From NCBI GenBank assembly GCA_947685225.1, contig CANTUV010000007.1, positions 15,086,501-15,150,500 of the forward strand: a stretch of DNA of 64,000 nucleotides, given 5' to 3'. The notes beneath the pieces were generated by a model. The model worked only from the letters and a program-made list of their open reading frames with translations, searched no databases and was not told where the DNA came from. A program made the position numbers and the translations under genes. The stretch comes from Garcia nutans (Eukaryota > Streptophyta > Magnoliopsida > Malpighiales > Euphorbiaceae). The first letter of the stretch is position 1. The number at the start of each line of letters is the position of its first letter. Shown here in pieces: positions 1 through 12,503 of the stretch.

Positions 1-2277
1 GTAAAATCAATGAAAGAGCGGTCTTCATATAAAGCACTCGTGGGAATGGGGGAAGTGTTAAAAATTGAAAATTCTACAGTTTGTCCTAAAATGGTCATAG
101 TCAATTTTCCATTTTTAACATCAATTAAAGTGTTAGTTGTGGCCATAAAAGGCCTCCCTAACAAAATTGCATCCTCAGCATCCCTTGGGATTTCTCCCCC
201 ATATCTAAGACAATGAAATCAACGGGTACAATCAAACCTCCTACCTTAACTAGAACATCTTCTATGATTCCCTTAGGGTATCTAAGAGTTCTATCTGCTA
301 GTTGCAAAACCATTTTAGTCGGTTTGAGTTCTCCAAGCTCTAGATTCAAATAAATTGAGTATGGCATCAAATTAATACTAACTCTGAGTTCACACATGCC
401 AATAGTCTCTTTCCCAATCCCCATAGAGATTCTAACTATAAAGCTCCCAGGATCTTTTAGTTTAGGAGGTAACTTATATTGTAAAACAGCACTAGTTACT
501 TCCGAAACTATCACCTTCTCACCCAACTCATACCTTATCTTCTTAGTATTTAGCTCTTTTAAGAATTTGGCATAAGATGGCATATTCTTTATTACCTCTA
601 GTAAGGGTAGGTTGATACTTACCTTCGAAAGCATGTTATAAATTTCAGAAAATTGCTTATCATGCTTTTCATTTTTTAACCTGTTGGGAAACGGAATTGG
701 TGGTCTGTATGGATTTGGAGATTTGTGCAGCTTTGGTGCAGCAGATGCCTCCTCTCTATCCTCTTTAAGCTCATTTGGTTCAGCTTTTTCTTCTTGCATT
801 TCCTCGCCATTATTTTGCATTGTACCTGCATCAAAGGAATTATCAATGTTATTATCACCGATTTTATTATCAAGTACCTTACCACTTCTCAAAATGGTGA
901 TTGCTTTGGCCTGCTCTGGTTGGCTTGGAAATTTCCCTTTTTGATTGGCTTGAAGTTGATTAGCCAATTGACCCACTTGAGTTTCAACCTTCTTAAGCGA
1001 TGCTTCTAAAGAGTCAAACCGCTTATTGTTCAATTCTTGATTTTGAGTGCTTACTTGAATGAAAGCATTCAAATTGTCTTCAAATGAAGGTTTCTTAACC
1101 TGTTCTTGATTTGAGGGTTTCCCTTGAAATTGGGGACCTCTTGGATATGGTTGGAAAGGTTGTTGAGGTGGAGCATGTTGTTGATTTTTCCATGAAAAAT
1201 TGGGGTGATTCCTCCAACCGGGGTTATAAGAATTTGAATATGGGTCATTCCTACCCCTTTGTTAGAACCTTCAAAAGCAAAAGCTTGTTCTTGCTCCTCT
1301 TGGAATGGATCAAAATTTGAGGGGCACACATTTTCTTGATGGCCTACAAGATCGCATGATGCGCATGACTCTTGGCTTGGTCCTGACAAGTTTCCATTGG
1401 CATTCAACAATTTTACTTGTTTTGTCAGTTCTGCAATTTGCCTAGCCATTTCTGAGTTTGCACTTATCCCGTGTGCTCCTCTTCTTCTTTCCCCAATACT
1501 CTTTTGTTGGGAATTTGCTCCCAACATTTCGAATAATGCAACTGTTTCTGCCGCTGTTCTTTCACCCATTGCTCCTCCTGCTGCATTATCCACTGTGTTT
1601 TGACATTGTTGAGTTAGCCCATCATAGAAGAATTGATTGAGCAACTGTTGTGGATAGTAATGGTGAGGGCACTGAAATAATAAGGATTTGAAGCGATCCC
1701 ACGCCTCATGAAATGGTTCTCCATCAAATTGGGTGAAAGTTGCAATACTCCCCCTAAGCTCCTTGGTCTTTTGGTGTCAATAAAACTTTCCCATAAATTT
1801 CTTGTAAACCTCTGTCCATGTGGTTAAAGAATTCTCTGGTAGGGTCATCAACCGTGCTTTTGCTCTGTCTTTCAAACTATATGGGAAACATCTCAACTTG
1901 AGTTCATCTTCTGTTAGTGTTTGCAAAGGGAATGTATGCAATGTTTAGTAAAAATCCCGAATGAAGTTGAGAGGATCTTCATTCGGCAGTCCATGGAAGG
2001 ATGGCAACATACTATAGTGAGTACTTCTAAGCTCATAATTTCTTGCTGCATTGCTTAACCGGATACAAGATGTGGTCACTCCGATGATCGGTCGGGCAAA
2101 CTCCTTCATAGGTGGTTCTTGTGCATCACCTATCTCTATTTCTATGTTCTCCTCAAACTGCTCATCAGTATTTTCCCTTTCTTGCTCAATAGGATTCGGT
2201 CCCTCGGGTCTTGGAAGTCTATGGATGTTGTCTATAAATGGAACAAGTTCGTTTCCTTGAGACCTTCGTCCGTGCAT
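1..2277 (-). pseudogene. Athila-like gag-protease, frameshifted and partial
   Basis: Structural Gag protein followed by the aspartic protease region of the element; in life Gag would form the cytoplasmic particle. The likely start is the ATG at 2277 (MHGRRS), which matches MQGRRS at the start of the other copy in this window. Readable blocks are 2277-1945 (N-terminus, ending at LNFIRDFY), 1644-1069 (with a CCHC knuckle of the form C-x2-C-x4-H-x4-C in CASCDLVGHQENVC) and 1072-158 (a PYRPPIPFPNR motif and the protease flank). The 1944-1645 stretch still encodes Gag core but with shifts. The protease site reads GMCELRVSINL where the other copy has DLGAS, so the catalytic Asp is lost. Bases 1-157 continue the same frame family. 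It is a dead copy. Confidence 0.85.
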
Positions 2278-2361
2278 AAAGTGCCTAAGCAATTCAAAAA
2301 GAACACTTTAAACTATTTAACAAATAAATTAAAAGAATCAAACTATTAACAAAAATTGGCT

Positions 2362-2379
2362 TCCCCGGCAGCGGCGCCA
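2362..2379 (-). other. Primer-binding site for tRNA-Asp
   Basis: On the minus strand the sequence is TGGCGCCGCTGCCGGGGA, which starts six bases inside the LTR edge. It fits the 3' end of plant tRNA-Asp with one apparent mismatch, judged from memory of that tRNA. The second Athila-like copy has a more mutated version at 17715-17732. It marks where minus-strand DNA synthesis would begin. Confidence 0.85.
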
Positions 2380-2385
2380 AAAACT

Positions 2386-4172
2386 TGTTGCGCTTAAATT
2401 AATACTATCACAAAGCGGCACTCGCAAGTATACGAGGCTATTGCAGTGACGGTGATCGTCCCAAGGTCGTCTCACAAGGAAGGAATTGCGTGTAATAGTT
2501 CGATTAACATGACATATTAAACTTGAGTGTGTGATTGGATTGATGAATTGTAATTAACCTTAGAAATGAAAATGAGTGATTTGTGCAAGATAAATTCAAT
2601 TATGGAAATGATGCCTAGGGTTGTAGGTCCATTAATCAAATGTTTAATTATCAAATTATCCATTAATATAACCTTGTACCTTAATTTATTCCTTAAGATT
2701 AATTAGTCAATTATCAATTCACTAGTTTTCACATTTATGAATTAACAACAACCAATTATTTTACATTAGCAAATTAATAAACCCTGGAACTTATATTTCT
2801 AATTCATTCTTAGGGTAGTTAATTTCATAGTTCCGATATTAAACTTCTCCTCTCGGTCCGTCATTCAATATTAAGTAATCAATAGGTGGCCAATCTATCA
2901 ATTTACCTTTAATTTCAATGCAATCAACCAATGACAAAGTATATCAATGGAATCATCAAATTAAGTCATTTAATCAAATATACTACAACCCAAAGCATGA
3001 GTAAATTAGCTCATCATATTCTTTAAACAAATGCTCATTTTAATATAAACCAAATCAAAGTTATTCATTGCAATATTAATGTTCTTAATACAACAACAAC
3101 AAATAAGAAATGGATTAAAAGAAAGAGTTAGAAAAACCCCTTTTGGAGATGCTAAAAATCGGACTCCTTGTCTCTTTTGTAGCTCCCTCTTTGATGTGTG
3201 ATGATGAACTTCCAAGCTCTCTTTAACAAATGGCTCTCTTCTTGAAGGATGAATGATAGCTCTCTCAAGTTCTCAACTCTCCAATCAAGCCTCTTAAAAC
3301 CCTAATTCTCAAGAACTAGCTACTCACTTCAAATCCAACGATTGTCTTTGCTCTTGGTGTGTGAAAGGAAATGGTGAATGAAGATGGGGAGAATGGTGTC
3401 TTGCTCTCTCAAGCAAGAACCAAGGAAGAAGATGATAATGATGTAGAGAATGTCCACTCAATATATTCAATCTATTTTTCTATTCCCCCCATGCTCTTCC
3501 ATTTTAAATTTTTAAGACATCCATCACTCTTTGTCTCCCACTTTGCAATTTCTTTATATATTTCTTCCATAAATCCTTCCACATTTCACTCCTTTTTATC
3601 TTTTTTATTCCCCACTAATCTCACCTCGTGCAAGCCTAACAATTGATCCAGGGTGACACGGCCAGCTTGTTGGCCGTGTCTCTTGGTTATGTCTTTTCTT
3701 TCTTGGGACACGGCCAAGCTTCTGGCCGTGTCCCTTGCTGCCTTATTTTCTTCTTTGTGTCCAAGAGGTGACACGGCCAAGCTGACACGGCCAGTGGCTT
3801 GGCCGTGTCTCTTCATGGTGTCACTCTTTGCTTCTTTCTTTTCTTTCTTTGCCTTTTGTTCCTTTGGTGAGACACGGCCAGTTGCTTGGCCGTGTCTCAT
3901 GGTCGTGTTTGCTTCTGGACATGTTTGCTTGAGGGACACGGCCAAGCTTGGTTAATCCTGGCCGTGTCCTGCCTTGCCTTGATCTTTTCTTCTTTTGATG
4001 AGGGACACGGCCAGTTCTTCAACAAGTCCACCAAATTTTAGTTAAAAACTCCATCCAATGTACTTCAACCTAAATCAACAACTTCAAACAAACTTAAGTA
4101 CAAATTAACATAAAAATTAACTTAAAATCAATAAAAACATCCTAAAAAATTTATACAAAATTGATCTAAACA
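2386..4172 (-). repeat. Athila-like 5' LTR (copy A)
   Basis: The LTR runs from TGTTTAGATCA (minus strand, at 4172) to GCGCAACA at 2386 and is about 1787 bp long. Its 3' edge (2386-2480) matches 10688-10785 and the complement of 17610-17708. It contains the GACACGGCCA/TGGCCGTGTC hairpin array at 3650-4020. Downstream in the element's direction lies a TATATAAAG motif near 3554-3562, a plausible LTR promoter box. Small open frames inside it are by-products of the repeats and do not look like genes. Confidence 0.8.
3650..4020. repeat. GACACGGCCA hairpin array in LTR copy A
   Basis: About five inverted pairs with arms like GACACGGCCA and TGGCCGTGTC and loops of 6 to 12 bases, for example at 3655-3680, 3705-3734, 3769-3809, 3869-3898 and 3933-3971. 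One unpaired arm lies at 4003. They are separated by T/C-rich spacers of 30 to 70 bases. The array lies upstream of the likely LTR TATA box, so in U3. Confidence 0.9.
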
Positions 4173-4561
4173 ATTGTATAAAGAGTAGGATCAAAGTGAA
4201 AATGTGTAAAATTATTGAGTTAAGATAAAAGTTATTAACATTTGAATTTAAGGTGATGAAAGTATATTTTTAAGATAATGAAGTGATCAGATATCTTGAG
4301 TGTAATAGGTGTGTGGTGTATATGTATTAATGAGATGAACTAATTTTGTCTAATGACAATTCGATTGAAGATATAATAATCTGTTGTGGTTGTTTGAGTA
4401 AATAGACAGTATAATGATGTGTTAGGGAATGGTAAAAAGGAAATTAAGAATGAACCTAAGGGGGAGAATAAAAATTATGTAATTTGTTAAAATAATGATT
4501 TGGATTATTTATTACTATACTGAATAATTTTGAGGACGAAATTATTTAAGGGGGAGAAAAT
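4173..4561 (+). mobile_element. 3' internal end of a Tekay/Del-like element with polypurine tract
   Basis: No readable coding sequence remains here. The last bases read GAGGACGAAATTATTT, then AAGGGGGAGAAAAT at about 4548-4561, directly before the LTR at 4562. This is the usual arrangement of the 3' end of pol and the polypurine tract in plant Tekay/Del-type Ty3 elements. A second purine tract (CCTAAGGGGGAGAAT) lies near 4455-4469. The Athila-like element A appears to have inserted upstream and removed or displaced the rest. Confidence 0.65.
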
Positions 4562-7500
4562 TGTAACATCCGTGATTTTGGAGAAATTAAATAAGTATTT
4601 GGAGATATAAATTGTATATACTCAATATATATATATCTAGAGTATATATAACATATACATATGGTATATTAATTGTATATGTTGGATTAATACATTACAT
4701 ACTTAATATTTAATACACATATAAGGTACATTTGATGTGTATATAAGATACACATTACTTATGCATATGTGTAATATCCCAAATTTTTGAAAAGTTTTAA
4801 TTTTTGGAAATTTGATAAAATAAATTATAATTTAAATGGATAAATTAAATTAATGGTTTTAAATGAAAAATGAAGGGGTTTTAAATGAAAAAGTGGAACA
4901 TATATGTGATATATATGTAAAATATACATAACATATAAAAGTCAACACTTTTTAAAAGAAAAGTCAAAGTAAAAGGGTATTTTTGTAATTAAATTTTAGA
5001 AATTCAAAATTAATAAAATAATTCAAAAATAAATTATTTTTGAATGGAAGAAGAAATTTAGGACTTTTAATTTATTAAATAAATAATTATTAAATTATTT
5101 TAATATATATATATATGGTTTAAAATTAAAGGATGAAAGGAAAGAGAAATAAAAAATAAAGTCTTCTTCTTCTTTTTCATCTTCTTGGCCGAAATCACCA
5201 TGGGAGAGTAAGAGAAGTTTTTCTTCTTCCAAGCACTAAGAATTGAAGAGATTTTAAGGATTCAAGTGGAGTTTTAGAAGTTTCTTCATCAATTGGTAAG
5301 CTTTCTTACCAAAATTTCAAATTCTATGGAAAAGTGTGTTATGTAAATTTTGAAATTTTATAGTAGCATGATTTAATTGCTTAATTGGATATGAATAAAG
5401 TTGTTTTTGATTGATTATTAATGATTTTAAGGTTAGATTGAAGAAATAATTGAATTTAAGTTGAGTTTGGTGAAGAGAGAGAATTTGGGGTTATGGAACT
5501 TTTGAGTTTTTGAAATCATGAGTTTTAATTGTGTATATTGGTTCCAAATTTGTTGTTTTGATGCATAAACAAGGATTTTAAAATCAAATGATGGATTTAG
5601 TTAAGTTTGGATAGAGCTTGAAGATGGTAGTATTGATTTAGGGTTTTGGAAAAATGAATTTTCAAAGAATGATTAATTGTTAGATTTTAATGCTTAAATC
5701 ATGTTATTTAATGATATAAGTGGTGGAAATAAGAAAGAAATGATAATTGGATTGAGTTAGAATGGAGATCCTTCAATGGTAAATGTTATGCCATTTTAGG
5801 ATTTTGAGCATAAGCATGTGGTTAATTAATGTAATTGGTTTAAACATGCTAAAACATGTTTCTAATGATATTAATAAACTTAAAATACTAATTTAAATGG
5901 CTTGATATGGTTTTTCAAAGTTAAAGTGGGGTGAAGCTTAATTTTGAAATTTGGTTTAGAGTGATGTTTAATTATGGTTTGATGTTGAGAATACCTTAGA
6001 ATGTGATATTAAATGATTATGTATGATCACATTTGGTATAGGCATTGAGGAAGGTTGATTTGCTTCATCCAAGTGGTGAAGGCAAGTTGGAAGGATAGGA
6101 TTGGAGATTGTGTTAAGCTTGCTTTGGGTTGCTAGTGGAGGTATGTACAAACTTTGAGTATAATGTTTATATTTGCATGACATTTGGACTTAACACATTT
6201 TGATTGGAAAATGTGTTAAGCTACTTGATTCATTGATTGAGTATGAATAATGTGCTATGACATTTATAATGTCATATATGTGTTAAATGCATTGTGAAAA
6301 GCAATTGATAATGGCTAAATTGTGTAGAATGTGAAATATGTATATTATGTGAAAATACCCAAAGTAATTGGGTAATGTGTTATGAATGCAAAAATGAGAT
6401 ATGTGGAATAATGAAATGAATTGATATTGATAAAAATGAGAAAAGTGAGAAAAGTAAAAAAGATGTGAAAAGTGAGAAAAATGAAAAAAAAATGTGAAAA
6501 TAAGGCAATGTGCCTAGATTGAATATGTGACAATGAGAAAGAGATTAATAATGAGAAAAATGAATAAATGAAAAAAAAAAGTGAGAAAAAGATGATATAA
6601 TAAGGCAATGTGCTTAGTGTGATCATGAGAAAATGAAAAAAATTTTGATAAAGGATTTATGAAAGAATTTGATAATAAGAAATATGAATAAATTGTGTGC
6701 CTAGTATGTTATTCAATTTTCAGAGTTCTGGGTTTGGCGGCATGCCTATGATTGGCTACGGGCTAAACGCTGAAATGGTGAAAAGACTGGGTCGTAAGCC
6801 ATGCCAGCTGATAAATATGATGTTTTTGGGGTGAAAAGACTGGGTCGTAAGCCTCAAAAACTGTAGCAGTCTAGCCGGGTTGAGGACCAAGATACTGGGG
6901 CCTAAGGGTCTAGCCGGATTAAGGTCTAAGAGACTGGGGCTGTTACATTATCCATGGATATATTGCATACGGGGCTAGTCACATGGTATCATTATGGATC
7001 AAAGTAGTAACTCTGAAATATGAATAGCATATTAGATCCTTTTTGGGCCCATGCTTGTCTTTGTTTTGATGTGAATTATGAATTGTGATAAAATTGAGCA
7101 ATATAATGAGATATAATGTTATGAGTTGTGATATATATATATATATATATGTGTTGTGCATTGACATTTCATTTGGACTATATTGTTAACAAAGTTTGTA
7201 CCACTAGGCTTCGGCTTAGAGCGATTGTAATTCGTCGCGCAGGTGTCATGGACGTTTTAGTAGAGCCGGAGAGTTTTACTAGACCTGGTCGGGTCTAGGT
7301 TTGTATTTATTGAGCTTGAAGAGTTATTTTGGGTACATCAAGATCAGAGCCAGTTGCCAGCATCTACATTTTTTATATTATAGTATATTTTGATATTATG
7401 TATGTTATGATGTTTTTGAAGCATATATTGTAAATTGTAAATAATGATTTGAATAATTTTGTTTAAGATAGGATTTTATATATAATGTTGATATATATAT

Positions 7501-7865
7501 ACATACCTATATATAAGTATTTTGAGAAAATATGGAGAAATTGAGAAGTATTGGTGAATTGATTTTATTTGGAGTGTTTGTTTTATGCATGTTGTGTTTT
7601 GTTGAATTTTGAAAATAATCAAATTACAAACAAAACTCTGGCAAAATTTTTCCAAAGATTTTCATATAAAATATTTATTTTGGATCCCTATAACAATCAA
7701 AGAATATTTATATACTATATATTTTATATATTAGTATTTGAAATCTTAAAATAGAAATGTGAAATTTTTTATTAAATCGGTCTGTGACATTTTTATACCG
7801 TATATGCGTATTTTACATATGCTGAAAATATGTATTATACATATATAGGGTATAAGTGTGTTACA
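4562..7865 (+). repeat. Tekay/Del-like 3' LTR, possibly an LTR within an LTR
   Basis: The sequence begins TGTAACATCC directly after a polypurine tract and ends TGTTACA at 7859-7865, giving 7-bp inverted ends. At about 3.3 kb it would be a long LTR. Features common in such LTRs are present: a TTGGCCGAAA stretch near 5187, a repeated GTGAAAAGACTGGGTCGTAAG block near 6780-6860, and a GC-richer terminal part (7200-7370). A second pair of LTR-like ends lies inside, TGTAATATCCC at 4770 and TCTGTGACA ending at 7789, so a solo LTR of a relative may be nested in the outer one. No gene is seen in this interval. Confidence 0.65.
6410..6680 (+). repeat. Purine-rich low-complexity tract
   Basis: A long GA/AAAG-rich run on the plus strand with degenerate repeats of GTGAGAAAA. 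It includes two copies of AATAAGGCAATGTGC (near 6499 and 6600), so the tract is partly a degenerate tandem repeat of about 100 bp. It lies inside the Tekay/Del-like LTR. Confidence 0.6.
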
Positions 7866-8970
7866 ATAAAATAAATAGTTTATAATTTTTTTGTTATAAA
7901 CACTTTATTGCTATAATTGATTTAATTTTTTTTTTAGTTTTTAGTTTTTATTTAGGTTAATTTAATTGAAAATTAATTAAAAAAACACTTGGTAATTTTT
8001 TTTGTGTGTTTGAAAAATTTTAGTTTTGGTCCTTTAAAAAGTTTAAAAATTTTATAAGGTATTTTTTTTTTCTTGTGCTAGGAAAAGGTCAAAAATTTTC
8101 AAAATTTTACATAGTTCATCAATTAAATTAAAATTCAAAATTTTTACCAATTAAACAATATAATTAGGGCACACATACATTAACATTTTATTTTGTTGAT
8201 ATCAATTTTTTCAGTATATCACATAATAATAAAAATAGTATGATATTTTGAACAATCTTTTATTAGACCAATATAAAACATATGAATACTCTATTAATAT
8301 TTTTTTTACAAGATTTATCTCTTAATATAAAATTTTATATATACTTGAAATGCCAACAATATGTTTATATATAAATGCCATACCATTATGTCCAAAAGTA
8401 TAATCAAGGACAAAGCATGCAAATAATTCTATGTATACTTTACTTTGCTAATCCATACTAACAATGCATAAAGGAAGATAAAAGTACATATATATAATTT
8501 TATATTTTCAATAAAAATAACTAATTTTAGACGTTTTCAGAAATTCCGATAAAAAGTATAATTTTTCATATTTTATTTACCGTATATAATTTTCAATTGT
8601 TAAAAATTTAATAAATTAATTATCCAAACTTGTTATTTAAAATTTTATTTTTGCACATAATATGGGATCAATTTTTTCATATGTTAAAAGGTAAATAAAA
8701 ACTCTTAATTAAAATTGTAATTTTAATTTAGAGTTTTTATTTTATTAGTAGCTATAGATTTGGATATAATGATATATTTTAATTCTTTTTTAAAAAATGT
8801 ACCAAATTTAACTATTATACGAGACTTGTGATTGAACAATTCAATTCAATCATACCACATATATGTTATTTGGTTTTATTTAATTTAATAACACTATGTT
8901 GGCATAATTATATATAGATATACCTCGATATATATCAACGACTTTATTTTTATTATTTATTTTAGTAAAA
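7866..8970. other. AT-rich interval without recognised genes
   Basis: Long runs of A and T with no convincing open frame. It could hold the 5' terminal region of the Mutator-like element that follows, but I could not identify a terminal inverted repeat. Confidence 0.5.
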
Positions 8971-10687
8971 ATGACAGTACTAGACACAATAATAATCAAT
9001 TGCGGTAGTTGGATAGTTGAAACTGCATTAGGTGTTGATTATGAACTTGGATATAATAATTAAATGTGGATTCCTAATAACATTGAATTAGATTTCAACT
9101 CCCTTATGTGTAATATAAGGCTCGCTATGGGATTGAATGAAAATCAATTCATTTGTAAAAATACAATTTTAAAACCCTTTTTAAGTGTATAGAGGATTAA
9201 GATACGAATGTACTAAAAGTATGAATGATGATGATTAGAGTTCAATGTTTTACAAAGCTAGACAAGTTCATGGGTTACAAGACATTGAATTGTCTATTGA
9301 GTATTTTGAGAACTTTACAACAATCCAAACTACTAATGATGGTCCATCAAATTACATGGATTCTGAAGTAGGTAATGATGATGCATGTGATGAGCATGAA
9401 GAGATACATAACCTTGATGTTGAAGGAATTGATTTAAAAGACCATGATGAGGACAATGAGTCCATGTTGAAAGATTGCAACTACAATGATGATGATAATA
9501 ATGTTAAGTATGAAGTTGGCTTTATTTTGAATGATGATGATGTTGATGATAACATATGTGCGATATTACCCGTTGATTTGACTTCACCAATGTCATCAAA
9601 TCAACAATTTGTTCCCAATTTTTTCCCTCAAACATCTGAATATATGAACGTTGATATTGCTCCTTTATGGGAGAATTTTGGTGATTCCACTGATCGGAAT
9701 ATGTTATGGGATATTTTGAAAGAATTTTGTAAGGGTATGATTTTCAATTCCAAGTATGACATGAAGACAACTATTAAGGAGTATTCCATTAGACATAATT
9801 CTCAATTTGAAATAAAGGAGTCAAGAAGTAATTCCCTTACATTGATATGTAAGCATAATAAAGGTGGGTACAATAAGAGATTGTGAGCAACTAAAAAAAA
9901 GAATAAACAATATTGTGAGTTAACTGTATATAATAGGCCTCTCACTTGTAGCTTTCTAATTGTATCGCAAGATCACAAAAATTTGGATTCTAATTTCCTA
10001 TCGAGTTACATAGAAGAAGTGGTTAGATCATATTATGGGATAAGAATTGCACTTATCATTGCACTCATGAAGGAAAGATTTAATATCATTGTATCTTATA
10101 GGAAAGCATGGATTGATAAACAAAAGAAACTTGGAAGGTTGTATAGGAGTTGGGGTGAATCTTATAAGTTGCTTCGGCAATAAATGTTGGTTGCAATCAT
10201 TGTAACCCAGGTTTAATGTATGAAATCGAAGATGATGTCGTTGTGAAGAATAATAGAGTTGTATTAGGTGTGAAGCATTTTAAGTGCACGTTTTGGGTGT
10301 TTAAGCCATGTATTGAAGGATTTGCGCATTGTGCTCTAGTGTTGGTAGTTACAGGATTGTCTTATATGGGAAATATTAGTGTTCTTCTTACTGCATAATC
10401 ATTTGATGGTGATGGAAGTATATTTTCAGTTGCTTTTGCAATTGTTAAGAAGGAAAGTAAAAGCAACTGGACATTCTTCATGCAATGTATATGACACTAT
10501 ATTTGTCCAAATCGAAACAATGTTTATGTTATATTTGATAGGCATGTTAGAATTAAACATGCAATGAGCGATCTAAGATGGAGGCACTCAAAGCATGGAT
10601 ATTGCATTCGTCATATTGTCAGTAACTATAATACCCAATTCAAGAACACTGATATGAAACATTTCATAGAAAAAGCTAGTCTGCTAT

Positions 10688-12503
10688 TGTTGCGCTCAAA
10701 TTAAGTACTACTACAAGTGTCACTCGCAAGTATACGAGGTAGCTGTAGCAAAGGTGATCGCCTCAAGGTCGTTTCCCCAAGAAGGTGTGGTTCGTAATAG
10801 CTTGATTGACAAATTATTTAAACGCGAGAGTTTGTTGTGTTGGAATGTAAAAGAACAATTTAAACCTAAGATTAACGTGCGTAGGGTTGAAGTGTGAAGG
10901 TGATACAAGATCAAATCGATTCTTGGGAAGGTACCTAGGGTTATAGGTCCATTCAATCAAAGCTCAATTCTCAATTATCCATTAACATAACCTTGTAATT
11001 AATTTGTTCCTTAAGGTTAATTAGTCAATTACCAATCCATTAGTTCTCACATTCATGAATTAACAATAACCAATTATTTTACATTTGCAAATTAATGAAA
11101 CCCTAGAACTTATATTTCTAATTCATTCATAAGGTAGCCGATTGCATAATTCCGATATCAAATTTCACCTCTCGGTCCTTCATTCAATATCTAGAGATCA
11201 ATAAGTAGCTAATCTATTAACCTAGCATACAATCCAATGCAATCAACCTACAACAAGGTACATCAATGGAAATATCAAATCAAAGCATTCAATCAAATAT
11301 ACTACAAATCCTAAGCATGGGTATTTAATTCAACATCATCAATTTAAAACATTCATTCAACTCAATATAAATCAAATACAAATTGTTCATTGCAATATCA
11401 ATTCTCTTAATACAACAAAAATAATATTGAAATGAATTAAAAGAGAGAATAGAAAAACCCCTTGTGAAGATGCCAAGAGTAGGATTGCTAGTCTTCCTCC
11501 TAGCTCCACTTTGATGTTTGATGAAGAACTCAAGCCCTCTTCAATGGTTGATTCCCCTTTTGCAATGTGGAATGGAGCTTTCTCAAGTCTCCAAACCTTG
11601 GAATGGATCTTGCCTTTGGTAGATGGAATGGAGCTTTCTCAAGTCACCAAACCTTTCAATGAAGCTTCTTCAACCTTCAAGAGCTTGTAACCCAATTTAT
11701 CCCAAAGAATCTCAAAGATCTTGTCAATGGAAGATGGAGAAGATGAAGATGGAGGATGAAGATGAAGGGACAAGGAGAGTGTCACTCTCTCCTCATCCCA
11801 AATGGTGTTTTGCTCCCTCCTTCTCTTTTCTTTTTCTCTCCTTCTAAAATCCTAGCCGTCTCCTCTTTTTTATCGTGCGAAAGAACTTAAATCGATATTA
11901 AGGGTGACACGGCCAAGCTTGAGTTGGCTTGGCCGTGTCTCTTGGTCTTTTCCTTGCTTTCAATTAGGTGACACGGCCAAGCCAAGGTTGGCTTGGCTGT
12001 GTCTCTTGATTTCCATGGGACACGGCCAAGCCAGTTGGCCGTGTCCCTCACTGGCTCTTTTCTTCTCTTTCTTTCTTTTCTTTCTTTTCAAGGAGGTGAC
12101 ACGGCCAAGTCATGTGGAGCTTGGCTGTGTCTCTTGATTTCCATTCTTGGGACACGACCAAGCTCCTGGCTGTGTCCCTCACTGTTTGTTTTCTCCTTCT
12201 TTGCTTGCTCTCTTGTTCTTTGGTTTGCTCCTTGGTGAGACACGGCCAGAGGCTTGGCCGTGTCTCTGGGTGTGTCTCTCTCTGCCCTCTTCAATCTTTG
12301 AGGGACACGGCCAAGCCTAATTTGGCTTGGCCATGTCTTGCTTGGTTCATGCTTTTCTTGCACTGTTTTGATCTTCCAAGGGTCTTTTTGCACCTAAACC
12401 TAAAACAAATACTTTAAACACACTTAAAATAAAAATTAATCAAAACATTAACTAAAACACATATAAAATCATACTAAAAACAAGTACAAAAATGATTTAA
12501 ACA
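10688..12503 (-). mobile_element. Athila-like solo LTR (copy B) with 5-bp target duplication
   Basis: A complete LTR without internal sequence. On the plus strand it begins TGTTGCGC and ends TTTAAACA (12503). It is flanked by GCTAT at 10683-10687 and again at 12504-12508, a perfect 5-bp target duplication. Both edges match the LTRs at 2386-4172 and 16043-17708. It contains seven GACACGGCCA-type hairpins (11900-12340). It sits in the intron of the MULE transposase and was probably formed by recombination between the two LTRs of a full element. Confidence 0.85.
11900..12340. repeat. GACACGGCCA hairpin array in LTR copy B
   Basis: Seven inverted pairs, near 11904-11941, 11967-12006, 12017-12047, 12095-12135, 12148-12180, 12236-12268 and 12301-12338. 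The best arms are GACACGGCCAAGC and GCTTGGCCGTGTC, 13 bases each. Some arms carry single changes such as GGCTGTGTC for GGCCGTGTC, which still pair as G-T in RNA. Confidence 0.9.

Larger units (their letters stand above)
1..4172 (-). mobile_element. Athila-like Ty3/gypsy retrotransposon, 5' half
   Basis: This is the 5' half of an LTR retrotransposon read on the minus strand; the rest lies beyond the left edge. Going leftward it has an LTR (4172 to 2386), a primer-binding site (2379-2362), a short leader, gag, and the start of the protease region. The primer-binding site fits tRNA-Asp, which is typical of the Athila lineage, and the Gag and protease sequences match the second copy at 17851-20538. 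The flanking DNA at the right is the internal 3' part of a Tekay/Del-like element, so this element probably inserted into it. The other target-site copy is outside the window, so the right boundary rests on the TG...CA ends and comparison with the other two LTR copies. Confidence 0.85.

Noticed and set aside
3586..3955. Overlapping open frames on both strands in the LTR (rich in AVSLA, DTAKL, RPVAWPCL words)
   Set aside because: They arise from the GACACGGCCA hairpin repeats and their spacers. The same frames recur in each LTR copy (12088-12417, 16099-16504) in whatever frame the repeats allow, so they are not genes.
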